A DNA stretch of 64,000 nucleotides from contig NZ_KE150421.1 of the NCBI RefSeq assembly GCF_000411295.1, forward strand, positions 1,494,835 to 1,558,834, written 5' to 3'. Origin of the DNA: Paenisporosarcina sp. HGH0030 (GTDB taxonomy: Bacteria; Bacillota; Bacilli; Bacillales_A; Planococcaceae). The first letter of the stretch is position 1; every line of letters starts with the position of its first letter. A program made the translations under genes and the position numbers. This document shows, piece by piece, positions 18,175 to 25,811 of the stretch. The notes beneath the pieces are model-generated. The model searched no databases. It worked only from the letters and a program-made list of their open reading frames with translations, and had not been told where the DNA came from.

Positions 18175-18861
18175 ATGACATTTATGAATGGAATAAGAGC
18201 TGGGTTAAGCATTGCCATTGGCTACTTTCCTATCGCATTAACCTTTGGATTACTAGCAAAAACAACCGGGTTGTCTATGTGGGAAGCAACAGCCATGAGT
18301 ATATTCGTTTTTGCTGGTGCTGCACAATACATATCGTTAACTCTGATATCAACAGGTGTAGACCCTATCTTAATTGTTCTTAATACGTTTGTTGTCAATA
18401 TCCGACACTTTCTTATGACGGCCTCATTAAATGAAAAGATGCAACCTGAAGCACGTTGGAAAAAAGCCATATATGCGTTTGGGGTGACGGATGAAACGTT
18501 CTCCGTATTAGCAACAAATAAAGCCGACAAAATCCGGACTCCTTTTGCAGCCGGTGTTATTCTGATTTCTTACGGCAGCTGGGTGGTCTTCACTGCTATA
18601 GGTCATGTCATTGGTGCCAATTTACCCGAGTTCCTTCAAGCAGCCATGTCGATTGCTTTATACGCAATGTTTGTCGGACTGCTCGTTCCATCCATGAAAG
18701 GTAACCGTAAAGTGATGCTGCTGGCTTTCTTCGGTGCAGTGATTCACAGTGCTTTGTATTGGAGCGGCCTCCTTTCAACAGGATGGTCCATTTTAGTAGC
18801 GACGCTCGGTTCAGCCATTTTGGTTGAAATGCTGTATGCGAAGAAAGGAAGTGCAAGTTAA
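18175..18861 (+). CDS. azlC: AzlC family branched-chain amino acid exporter, large subunit
   Basis: A 228-residue polytopic protein. The N-terminal GIRAGLSIAIGYFPIALTFGLLA, then FAGAAQYISLTLI, NIRHFLMTASL and the C-terminal glycine-rich helices are the AzlC/YgaZ signature. AzlCD exports branched-chain amino acids and analogues such as 4-azaleucine. Start chosen at 18175 because GGGAGGA (18160-18166) precedes it by 8-9 nt; the frame is open further upstream but without support. It overlaps azlD by one base. Confidence 0.9.
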   Translation: MTFMNGIRAGLSIAIGYFPIALTFGLLAKTTGLSMWEATAMSIFVFAGAAQYISLTLISTGVDPILIVLNTFVVNIRHFLMTASLNEKMQPEARWKKAIYAFGVTDETFSVLATNKADKIRTPFAAGVILISYGSWVVFTAIGHVIGANLPEFLQAAMSIALYAMFVGLLVPSMKGNRKVMLLAFFGAVIHSALYWSGLLSTGWSILVATLGSAILVEMLYAKKGSAS

Positions 18862-19169
18862 TGGAAAAATCGTACTGGTGGATGTTACTTGGAATGGCTG
18901 TGGTCACCTATATACCACGCGCATTTCCACTAACATTTCTGGAAGGCCGAGAATTGCCTCCCATTGTCAGCGGAATACTGCGTAATATTCCTTACGCTGT
19001 TTTGGGCGCACTGATCTTTCCCGCTATGTTGTTTGTACAGGAAGGAAATATGTTATTCGGGCTTATTGGTGCACTTGCCGCTTTTACACTAGCATTTGCT
19101 GGAGCGAATGTAATTATCGTTGTCATGGGGTCCATTGCTGTTCTGGCGATATATGGTTTGATAGGTTGA
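18861..19169 (+). CDS. azlD: AzlD family branched-chain amino acid exporter, small subunit
   Basis: A 102-residue protein with four hydrophobic helices. The motif YIPRAFPLTFLEGRELPP and RNIPYAVLGALIFPAML are typical of AzlD/YgaH. The start overlaps the azlC stop (TAATG), so the two subunits are translationally coupled and likely made in equal amounts. Ended by a strong hairpin at 19194-19229. Confidence 0.9.
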   Translation: MEKSYWWMLLGMAVVTYIPRAFPLTFLEGRELPPIVSGILRNIPYAVLGALIFPAMLFVQEGNMLFGLIGALAAFTLAFAGANVIIVVMGSIAVLAIYGLIG

Positions 19170-19193
19170 TGTAATATATTTGGATTATATGAC

Positions 19194-19229
19194 AAAAAAC
19201 GAATAGCATCATAGCTATTCGCTTTTTAT
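19194..19229. terminator. Terminator after azlD, possibly bidirectional
   Basis: CGAATAGC (19200-19207) and GCTATTCG (19214-19221) form a perfect hairpin with a six-base loop, flanked by an A run on the left and CTTTTT on the right. It ends azlCD and could also stop transcription of the glutaredoxin gene from the other side. Confidence 0.85.
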
Positions 19230-19247
19230 TATACTTCAATTCATTAT

Positions 19248-19276
19248 ATGTTCGGCTAGCGCAAATGTAAGATAAA
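19248..19276 (-). repeat. Dispersed intergenic repeat R3, copy
   Basis: TTCGGCTAGCGCAAATGTAA is the complement of the R3 motif seen at 29058-29096 (plus), 23052-23091 (minus) and partly at 35648-35675 (plus). Non-coding, in the 3' gap between azlD and the glutaredoxin gene. Confidence 0.6.
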
Positions 19277-19304
19277 CTAGGCAGTCCCTTAACAAATCCC
19301 CTTT

Positions 19305-19541
19305 TTAAGCTTTTACAAGTTCCAGAACTCGATCCGGATCGAATCCCAAAACCCATTGACCGTTAATATTTGTTTGTGGAACTCCCATTTGCCCAGTTGT
19401 TTCCACTAATTTTTGTGCTGCTATAGGATCTGCTTGAACATTCACTTCCGTGAACTCCATTTCATTTTGTTTCAGGAAACTTTTCATCATGTCGCAATAT
19501 GGACATGTGTTGGTTGAATAAACAGTAATTTGTGGTTTCAT
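19305..19541 (-). CDS. Glutaredoxin family protein
   Basis: A 78-residue single-domain glutaredoxin with the redox motif C13-PY-C16 (STNTCPYCDMMK), the cis-proline loop MGVPQTNINGQ, and the C-terminal GFDPDRVLELV. In Bacillales such NrdH/YruB-like proteins reduce disulfides using thioredoxin reductase or bacillithiol. ATCGGAGGTAT on the complement gives a strong ribosome-binding site. Single gene. Confidence 0.9.
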   Translation of the reverse strand: MKPQITVYSTNTCPYCDMMKSFLKQNEMEFTEVNVQADPIAAQKLVETTGQMGVPQTNINGQWVLGFDPDRVLELVKA

Positions 19542-19756
19542 TTTGTATACCTCCGATATTATGCTTTTTTATAAGCAACATAATTGCCAGTTAAATGTTT
19601 AATATTTTCGCTTGTCTTGCTAATTTATCATAAAAAATGAGATTGAAAATACATTTACTTTCCCTCCAGTTTTTATGAAAATCCACATTTTATTTACAAT
19701 ATACTACTAGGGGTCTACAAGTTCAAATAATTAGTATTCACAATGTTTCCCACAAA
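19542..19756. other. Non-coding gap upstream of glutaredoxin gene
   Basis: An AT-rich 215-nt stretch containing the glutaredoxin leader. I see no gene and no clear structured RNA. Confidence 0.4.
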
Positions 19757-19792
19757 AAAAACGTCTCTACACATAAGTGTAAAGACGTTTTG
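19757..19792 (-). terminator. Terminator after csbA
   Basis: AAAACGTCTCTACAC pairs with GTGTAAAGACGTTTT (about 19759-19791) with a 6-nt loop. It abuts the csbA stop codon and, on the complement, is followed by a T run, ending the ctpB-minJ-csbA unit. Confidence 0.85.
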
Positions 19793-20038
19793 TTAATCAT
19801 CCTGTCTTTTTCCTCGTTCCATCATACGTGTCGCGTACCAAAATCCGATTGTCAATGATAATGCATCAACAATAAATAACAGCCATGTATGCGTATACCC
19901 GACATAGACGGAGGCGGTTATAAGAGCTACGGTTAAAATTAAAGCAACGATATGTGAAAATGTGATTCTTGTAAACAGTACGACGAGCAGTCCTGGTAAA
20001 AATAATGCAAATAGTATTTTTGTAAACATTGATTCCAT
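19793..20038 (-). CDS. csbA: CsbA family (DUF2198) small membrane protein
   Basis: An 81-residue protein with three hydrophobic helices. ALFLPGLLVVLFTRITF, ASVYVGYTHTWLLFIVDALSLTIGFW and the basic tail resemble CsbA, a sigma-B-controlled membrane protein of B. subtilis of unknown role. Location 10 nt after minJ fits the Bacillus order (csbA near minJ), though uvrBA does not follow here. AGGAGAG precedes the ATG. I see no obvious sigma-B promoter, so it is probably transcribed with minJ. Confidence 0.72.
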   Translation of the reverse strand: MESMFTKILFALFLPGLLVVLFTRITFSHIVALILTVALITASVYVGYTHTWLLFIVDALSLTIGFWYATRMMERGKRQDD

Positions 20039-20048
20039 TATTGCTCTC

Positions 20049-21218
20049 CTATCTTACAACCAATAAACCGAGTCGATGATGATCGTGACGATAAATAACA
20101 TGTTGTCTTAATCTGACTTCACCTTGATGATCCAATACTTCAAGTCGGCAATGTGCAGCATTTATTTGAATCGCTTCATATAATTCCCGTTCATTCGTGA
20201 CCATCTGCCCGTTAACCCTGCGGATACATTCTCCAATAACAAGTCCCATCTTATCCGCTGGAGATTCCGGTAATACGCCTGCAATCATCACACCTGAATC
20301 TTGTGGAGAAACGGCGTAATTTCCTTGTCTTTCCTTTATGGCAAAATACATCCATACCCCTATTCTTGCAAAAGCACCTAGAGCTAAACTAATAGCCGCG
20401 ACAATTGGTAGCCAATAAGCAATGAGTGATAAACCTATTGTGGCCACCCCAACGATGATGACGGCTTTACCTAACTTCGGATATAAATTCACAGGGAGTG
20501 TCCTGCGTGCTTTTTGCTGGAACCCGATTACAATTGGAAATAACACAAAAGCAAACGTTTCATTTCCAAGTGTAAATTGTGGCCAATAAGTCATGAAATC
20601 CGGTACTACACTTCCAGGTACAATGCCCAATACAGGCAACAACCACAGTCGTTTTGATAAATAACTGGCAGATGTCAAACCACGTGCCGATTTTTCCAAT
20701 ATAGGAGATGCCGATTCAGCACCTGTTTTTCGGATTAGCAACCCCTCTGCAATTACCGCTGCCCCCATTAACAGACTGACAGGCAAAGACAGTTCAATCC
20801 AATTGCGATCCCCGACCCATTCGAAATTCAAAATTGAAAAACTAGTATTCATTTCATAGCCAATCCACAATGCGCAAGTTGCAAGCGCTGCAGAAATGAC
20901 GGGCGATCCAATCTGATACATAAAAAGTACGACAATAATCGCACTGATCAAACTGAACGTTACCACCCAATCTGTCGTAAGCGTCAGACCAATACCTGTA
21001 CTGAGTAAGGATAAAATCAGTGCATACATCCATATATCCGTGAACATTCTCTTAACCTCTGTCCAACCCCAAAGAATCCGTGTACGGAATGAACGTCGTT
21101 CCCTCTTTACGCGTACGTATCCTAGAAGCACCGCAAAACAGATTGCCACATAAAATAATGGATTAATAAAAAATTTTCCGATTCCCTTAATCAATTCTAG
21201 TCCAATTTCTTGCCACAT
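20049..21218 (-). CDS. minJ: MinJ, cell-division topological determinant with PDZ domain
   Basis: A 389-residue membrane protein with about eight helices up to residue 300 and a C-terminal PDZ domain (GVMIAGVLPESPADKMGLVIGE then RRVNGQMVTNERELYEAIQ). In B. subtilis MinJ links DivIVA to MinD so that MinC inhibits division near poles. Length and position directly after ctpB fit. The N-terminal segment MWQEIGLELIKGIGKFFINPLFY is family-like. A membrane PDZ protein of other function is the less likely alternative. Confidence 0.85.
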   Translation of the reverse strand: MWQEIGLELIKGIGKFFINPLFYVAICFAVLLGYVRVKRERRSFRTRILWGWTEVKRMFTDIWMYALILSLLSTGIGLTLTTDWVVTFSLISAIIVVLFMYQIGSPVISAALATCALWIGYEMNTSFSILNFEWVGDRNWIELSLPVSLLMGAAVIAEGLLIRKTGAESASPILEKSARGLTSASYLSKRLWLLPVLGIVPGSVVPDFMTYWPQFTLGNETFAFVLFPIVIGFQQKARRTLPVNLYPKLGKAVIIVGVATIGLSLIAYWLPIVAAISLALGAFARIGVWMYFAIKERQGNYAVSPQDSGVMIAGVLPESPADKMGLVIGECIRRVNGQMVTNERELYEAIQINAAHCRLEVLDHQGEVRLRQHVIYRHDHHRLGLLVVR

Positions 21219-21235
21219 TTACGAATCACCACCCA

Positions 21236-21279
21236 ATCAACGGTTCGTGCATTTCTTTCCATTGTAACAAACCGTTGAT
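21236..21279. other. Inverted repeat between ctpB and minJ
   Basis: ATCAACGGTT (21236-21245) and AACCGTTGAT (21270-21279) form 10-nt arms around a 24-nt spacer in the 81-nt ctpB-minJ gap. No T run follows on the complement, so it is not a standard terminator; it could be an attenuator or an operator in front of minJ. Confidence 0.4.
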
Positions 21280-21299
21280 GGAATGCGTATAGGTTTTTT

Positions 21300-22733
21300 C
21301 TACTTTTGAATAGAGTGGAATAAATAGCCTAGAGACATTTGAAGCTGATTATCATGTTTCTTGCTTGATTTATAGGTCATAATGGTCTCTCTGACTTCTT
21401 TATAAAAAACGATATCCATTTTCGCTTCTGCCTTGAGTTTCTTTTGTTCCTTGAAAGATTTCACGGCTCTTGCTGTATCTTCATCGAAATAGCCATCGAC
21501 TCTTGTAACAGGGAATCCTAATGCCTTCAGTACCTTTTGGCCATACTGTACATCTACATTAAAATCTCCTACTTGATAAGTTCCACTCATCGGAAGGGGT
21601 TCGAGCTGGTAAAGTTCGCTTGCTTTCACTTCAAAATCCGCCTTAATCCCAGTTCCATGAATCCACTGCTGTTTAGGTGTTAACCATTTGTGCGAAGATA
21701 ACTTCATTTCTCCCCCATTTGTTAACTCCCATGTTTCTTGCACGGTGCCTTTTCCAAAACTCTTGGAACCGGCGATTAGTGCCCGTTGGTTGGATTTTAA
21801 AGCACCACTCAACACTTCACTTGCAGAGGCGCTACCTTCGTTCTGTAATAATACAATCGGAATCTTTTTCATAACTTTTGTATAGTCATCTTCATTTGTT
21901 GATTTTACGGCCAATGGCTCGAGTGCACCTTTTGAATCTTGCATGTAAGCAAAGATTTGCCCGCTTTTCAACATGGTGCCAATTACTTGTTCTACACTAT
22001 GTAAATATCCTCCTGGATTACCACGCACGTCTATCAATAATCCATCAATTCCCTGTGTTACGAGTGTGCGGGTTTGCGTTTCCCATTCTTCTGCTGTTTT
22101 TTCTCCAAACACGGAGATGCTTACATAGCCAATCGAAGAACTATCTTGTTCAATTATCTCACTAGTCACCGTTTGTATCTGAAGTGCGGATCTGGTCATC
22201 TTTAATTCCACATGTCGATCTTCCGTTTCTCTGAAGACCGTTAATGAGACATTGGTTCCTTTTTTTCCTTTTATGGCCGACAGCAAATCAGCTAAGCTTT
22301 TTCCCTCTACTCGCTTCCCATCTACTCTTACAATTTCGTCATACGGTTTAACTCCTGCTTTTTCAGCAGGTGATTCTTTCATCGGTGTCACAACTATAAA
22401 TCGACCTTTATTTTCTACAATCTCCAGCCCTATTCCCACGCGTTCGTCCGATAAGGATTCACGGTGAGCCTTTGCTTCCTCTTTGGTCATGTATTTGCTA
22501 TAAGGATCTCCAAGTGTATCTGCCATTCCCCGTAATGCACCTTCAATCAATTGTTTCCCCTCGACGGGATGAACAGAACTTGCCAAGATACGTTCATAAG
22601 CCTGATCTATCGGTGACAGTTGGCTGATTGGTACACTTGCCACCTTGTCCTTTTTAAAAGGCGCCCAAAAAATGAGGAATAGAAGAATCAAAATCACTAA
22701 AAAACCAAACAAAAAAACCCTGCTTCGTCTCAA
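21300..22733 (-). CDS. ctpB: C-terminal processing S41 protease CtpB
   Basis: A 477-residue secreted protease: transmembrane or signal segment (5-23), PDZ domain (about 100-175, GIGLEIVENKGRFIVVTPMK), S41 core, and a C-terminal peptidoglycan-binding domain (VDVQYGQKVLKALGF, about 385-445). The Ser-Lys dyad is visible: NEGSASASEVLSG (Ser303) and SFGKGTVQ (Lys328), 25 residues apart as in the family. In B. subtilis CtpB cleaves SpoIVFA during sporulation. It lies in the usual ftsEX-ctpB-minJ order, with resA-like genes inserted between. Confidence 0.92.
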   Translation of the reverse strand: MRRSRVFLFGFLVILILLFLIFWAPFKKDKVASVPISQLSPIDQAYERILASSVHPVEGKQLIEGALRGMADTLGDPYSKYMTKEEAKAHRESLSDERVGIGLEIVENKGRFIVVTPMKESPAEKAGVKPYDEIVRVDGKRVEGKSLADLLSAIKGKKGTNVSLTVFRETEDRHVELKMTRSALQIQTVTSEIIEQDSSSIGYVSISVFGEKTAEEWETQTRTLVTQGIDGLLIDVRGNPGGYLHSVEQVIGTMLKSGQIFAYMQDSKGALEPLAVKSTNEDDYTKVMKKIPIVLLQNEGSASASEVLSGALKSNQRALIAGSKSFGKGTVQETWELTNGGEMKLSSHKWLTPKQQWIHGTGIKADFEVKASELYQLEPLPMSGTYQVGDFNVDVQYGQKVLKALGFPVTRVDGYFDEDTARAVKSFKEQKKLKAEAKMDIVFYKEVRETIMTYKSSKKHDNQLQMSLGYLFHSIQK

Positions 22734-22867
22734 AAAATCGCCCCCTACTTTCTTCGTTTCAGTGTATGAACGAATAGGTGACGATAGGACAAGAATAAGC
22801 CAGATTTATTTTTATTGGCTATGTTATTTTTCAAGGTTGATTTTAAGAAAGAAGGAATCTGTGCCCC

Positions 22868-22944
22868 TTCCACGGACGAACTGGCAAGCCTCCTCGGGCC
22901 AACAGGATGTTGGTCACGAAGGCGTTGACACAAAATTGTATTTT
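22868..22944 (+). repeat. Dispersed intergenic repeat R1, copy B
   Basis: Near-copy of 6659-6734 with the core GGCCAACAGGATGTTGGTCA and continuing GACACAAAATTGTATTTT. It sits between ctpB and the ResA-like gene and is followed directly by two R2 units and one R3 unit, making this the most complete composite copy in the window. Confidence 0.8.
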
Positions 22945-23002
22945 GCGACGAGTAACCGCAGGAGCAGTCCTATTCTTTGCGACGAGTAACCGCAGGAGCA
23001 GT
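22942..23002 (+). repeat. Two tandem R2 units (27 nt, period 34)
   Basis: The 27-nt unit beginning TTTGCGACGAGTAACCGCAG occurs identically at 22942-22968 and 22976-23002. A degenerate unit is at 35774-35800 and a weak one at 2951-2977. Two units with a 7-nt spacer are too few and too short-spaced for CRISPR. Confidence 0.85.
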
Positions 23003-23013
23003 ACTTTTGAAAA

Positions 23014-23056
23014 ATGAGACCCACAAGTATGTGTTTTTCATACTTGTGGGTCTCAT
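23014..23056 (-). terminator. Long perfect hairpin, terminator of ResA-like gene
   Basis: ATGAGACCCACAAGTATG (23014-23031) is perfectly complementary to CATACTTGTGGGTCTCAT (23039-23056) around a 7-nt loop. On the complement a T run follows, so it can terminate the thioredoxin operon. It is embedded in the repeat cluster, and its sequence partly recurs at 29091-29130. Confidence 0.8.
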
Positions 23057-23091
23057 GCGGAACGTGCGGCAAGCGCAAATGTACGATAAAC
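23052..23091 (-). repeat. Dispersed intergenic repeat R3, copy
   Basis: The complement reads TTTATCGTACATTTGCGCTT followed by GCCGCACGTTCCGCATGAG, matching 29058-29096 on the plus strand with few differences. It overlaps the right arm of the 18-bp hairpin. Confidence 0.75.
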
Positions 23092-23116
23092 ATCCATACC
23101 TATTAACAGAGCATTT

Positions 23117-23692
23117 TTATTCTAAATTAGACACAAAATCTTTAATCATTTGGTCATCCATCGGTCCTACAATCTTGTTCTGAATGCGGCCTTTAGTATC
23201 AATCATATATGAAGTAGGTATAGTGATGGCTTCAAAGGTTTGACCAACGGCACCTTCAGTATCCATAGGAATCGGAAAAGTCAGCCCGTAGTCCCGTACA
23301 AAATCGTTCACTTTCTCTTCACTGTCTCCGCTTGTTAGATTGACAGCTAATATTTCCACATTTTCTTCTTCTGCGAAATCTTCATAGTAATTTTGCATAT
23401 GAGGCATTTCGGCCTTACAAGGAGGACACCACGTCGCCCAGAAATTAACGATTACTTTTTTCCCTTGATAGTCAGAGAGCTTCACTTTTTTCCCATCAAG
23501 TGTTGTTAATTCAAAATCTGGTGCTGTATCGCCTTTATTCAATCCTTCGGATGCAGCAACACCTGTCATTTCGATACCTAATTGTTCATTTTCAAAGGAC
23601 TTTGCCTCATCGATGTTATTTTTCACCATCGTCGCGATGACAATCGTTATAAGAACAGCAAGTATCACGAGTCCAAATACTTTTTTGGTCAT
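23117..23692 (-). CDS. ResA/TlpA-like extracytoplasmic thiol-disulfide oxidoreductase
   Basis: A 191-residue protein with an N-terminal membrane anchor (about 5-24) and a TlpA/ResA thioredoxin domain: GDTAPDFELTTLDGKKVKLSD, active site NFWATWCPPCKAEMPH (Cys89, Cys92), and ITIPTSYMIDTKGRI with the cis-proline. ResA-type proteins reduce apocytochrome c cysteines for haem attachment; a c-type cytochrome (cccB) is encoded 4 kb away. It overlaps the upstream membrane-protein gene by 4 nt, so the two are coupled. A general extracytoplasmic thioredoxin is the alternative. Confidence 0.88.
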   Translation of the reverse strand: MTKKVFGLVILAVLITIVIATMVKNNIDEAKSFENEQLGIEMTGVAASEGLNKGDTAPDFELTTLDGKKVKLSDYQGKKVIVNFWATWCPPCKAEMPHMQNYYEDFAEEENVEILAVNLTSGDSEEKVNDFVRDYGLTFPIPMDTEGAVGQTFEAITIPTSYMIDTKGRIQNKIVGPMDDQMIKDFVSNLE

Positions 23693-24342
23693 TTGTTCTC
23701 CTCCATTTGTTGTTTATTCAATAATATAGAAACGGTAAAACCGCAAATCACGAATAGTACCGTGACCATCAGCGGACTTTGGAACACGCCTTCAGGCTGT
23801 AAAACGGCCGCAAGGATATGTGTAAATAAAAAGAGCGTAAGCAATTGTAATCTCCAAACATTTGATGCAAATGCTTTCTTCCAGGTTAAGGTAGTCATTC
23901 CAGTAAAAATAACAATTGTTATCAGTTTCTGCCAAATTTCCGCTTCATTCATAATAACCATAAGGAATTGATACAAAGATTGCAACAAAACGAACCCAAT
24001 AAGCATCGCGCCAAACTCGCGTTCAGACAAACCTCTGCTTCTTATTTGCCATACTAAACGACTAAGTGCTATAACCAATGCAATGTAGAAGCCGGTTTCA
24101 CCCCCATTGAAATAAAGAATCCCAAGTGGGTATTTAACAATCATATCAAAATCAGTAAACACTACACTAAATTTCCATACAATTAAAAAGAGTATTGCTG
24201 CATCCGAAAACCAATCTACTGTATCTTTCCCAAATTTCATCCTTAATACGATTCCCGTAATAAATAACGCCAAAAGTATTGCTATCCACGATGAAGGAAT
24301 TGTTAGAGACTTGATAATAAACCAATCCGTTACCGGCAACAC
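23689..24342 (-). CDS. Polytopic membrane protein coupled to ResA-like gene, unknown family
   Basis: A 217-residue protein with about seven hydrophobic helices; not confidently recognised. The segment YPLGILYFNGGETGFYIALVIALSRLVW loosely recalls the glycine-rich loop of prolipoprotein diacylglyceryl transferase, but catalytic Lgt motifs are absent. It overlaps the ResA-like gene by 4 nt, so it may be a partner in electron supply or thiol redox across the membrane, as CcdA is elsewhere; no conserved cysteine pair typical of CcdA is visible, which argues against a direct electron-transfer role. Confidence 0.7.
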   Translation of the reverse strand: MLPVTDWFIIKSLTIPSSWIAILLALFITGIVLRMKFGKDTVDWFSDAAILFLIVWKFSVVFTDFDMIVKYPLGILYFNGGETGFYIALVIALSRLVWQIRSRGLSEREFGAMLIGFVLLQSLYQFLMVIMNEAEIWQKLITIVIFTGMTTLTWKKAFASNVWRLQLLTLFLFTHILAAVLQPEGVFQSPLMVTVLFVICGFTVSILLNKQQMEENK

Positions 24343-24435
24343 TTTTCAACTCCTCAAGACATTCCAAATATACCCTATATCGTATATCAAACTACTTAAT
24401 ATGTGGAGAAATATGCTTGTGAACGTCAATAAAAA

Positions 24436-24466
24436 AGCTCACACTCAGTTTACCTGAGAGTGAGCT
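24436..24466 (-). terminator. Terminator after M23 peptidase gene
   Basis: AGCTCACACTCAG (24436-24448) pairs with CTGAGAGTGAGCT (24454-24466) with one mismatch and a 5-nt loop; the A run at 24430-24436 gives a T tail on the complement. Confidence 0.85.
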
Positions 24467-24479
24467 CAATTGACTTACT

Positions 24480-25787
24480 TTAGAATGATACATAACGAAT
24501 CGGATTGACCGCATTTGAACGTTCACTATTCCAAGGTCCTTCATGAACTTCAAAATGTAAATGAGGTCCAGTCGAACGACCAGTATTTCCCATTCTACCT
24601 ATCATTTGTCCTTTAGAGACTGATTGACCTGAACTTACATTGTATCCACTTAAATGCGCGTAGACAGTCGTGAAAATTTGACCATTAATAGAATGTGTAA
24701 CCATAATTACATTTCCGTATGTTCCCATTGGCCCTGCATGAGAAACAATGCCATCCGCTGCTGAGACAATCGGTGTACCGATGCTGTTTGCAATGTCACT
24801 GCCGTAATGGAATTCCGCGCCTGATCCGATATTACGACCACCGAAAGTGGAAGAGAAACGTCCTGCAGCAGGGCGTGTCCAATCACCAGAAGATACTACT
24901 GGTGGAGGTGTTCCATTTGAATTTGAAGAATTATGTTTATTGCGTTCAGCAGCATCTTTTTTCTTGCGTGCGATTTCAGCTTGACGTGCAACTTCGATTA
25001 ATCTCTCTTGTTCAGCTACTATTTTACTCTCTACCGCTTTACTGATTTCGAGTGTTTCAGAATATTCTTTTTCAAGTGAATTCTTTTGTTGGATTAATTT
25101 TCCTTGTTCCGCTTCTAGTTGGTCTACTAATCTACCTTTTGAAGCTTTTTGGGAATCAAGATTTGATTTAAGACTTACTAATTTATCACGGCTTGTCTTT
25201 TGTTGAGCCAATTTTTCTTCAACCGAAGATTTCTGCGCTTCCAATGACTTTTTATCTGCAGCCTGTTCTTCCAAAATCTTGCGGTCTGCATCCATTAGCG
25301 TATTTACAGCTGAGAAACGGTCAATGAAATCTGAGAAACTGCTAGCTCCAAGTAACACATCAAGATAATTGACGGAACCGCCACTTTCCTGAACGGAGCG
25401 AAGACGCTCTTTAATTAACTCGTCACGATCAGCGATTTTCTTTTCTAAAACCGTAATACTTTCATGCAATTTTTCAATTTCTAAGTTCGTGCGTTTAATG
25501 TCTCCAAGCACACGATCTATTTCGCTATTTGTCTCAATAATTTTGCTATCGAGAGCTTGAATTTGAGCAAGCAATTTTTCTTGGTCCGATTGATTTTCTG
25601 AAATATCGCCTTTTTTCTGATTAATAGTCGAATTCAATTGTGATTTTTTATGATCCAATTGTTTCTGTTCATTTTTCAAATCGTTCAAGGAGTTAGCCAA
25701 TGCATCCGCAGGTTGTGTCATAAATAATGAACACCCCAATACTGTTGCAATGGAAACTGCCATCCATTTAGATTGTTTCTTTCTCAT
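24480..25787 (-). CDS. Secreted murein hydrolase/activator with coiled coil and M23 domain (EnvC/PcsB-like)
   Basis: A 435-residue secreted protein: signal peptide (1-31), long coiled coil (about 33-285) and a C-terminal LytM/M23 domain. Zinc-site residues are present: FHYGSDIANS and GPHLHFEVH (409-411), with the middle FTTVYAHLSGYNV. Proteins of this design are activated by FtsEX, which lies immediately upstream (25 nt from ftsX), paralleling CwlO-FtsEX and PcsB-FtsEX. The intact zinc ligands suggest an active endopeptidase rather than a degenerate activator. A serine/asparagine/proline linker separates the two regions. Confidence 0.9.
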   Translation of the reverse strand: MRKKQSKWMAVSIATVLGCSLFMTQPADALANSLNDLKNEQKQLDHKKSQLNSTINQKKGDISENQSDQEKLLAQIQALDSKIIETNSEIDRVLGDIKRTNLEIEKLHESITVLEKKIADRDELIKERLRSVQESGGSVNYLDVLLGASSFSDFIDRFSAVNTLMDADRKILEEQAADKKSLEAQKSSVEEKLAQQKTSRDKLVSLKSNLDSQKASKGRLVDQLEAEQGKLIQQKNSLEKEYSETLEISKAVESKIVAEQERLIEVARQAEIARKKKDAAERNKHNSSNSNGTPPPVVSSGDWTRPAAGRFSSTFGGRNIGSGAEFHYGSDIANSIGTPIVSAADGIVSHAGPMGTYGNVIMVTHSINGQIFTTVYAHLSGYNVSSGQSVSKGQMIGRMGNTGRSTGPHLHFEVHEGPWNSERSNAVNPIRYVSF

Positions 25788-25811
25788 GTTCTGCCCCTTT
25801 CAAGCTCGCGT

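Noticed and set aside
22942-23002. Possible CRISPR array from two 27-nt repeats
   Set aside because: Only two units with a 7-nt spacer; other copies are dispersed singly in intergenic DNA and no cas genes are present.
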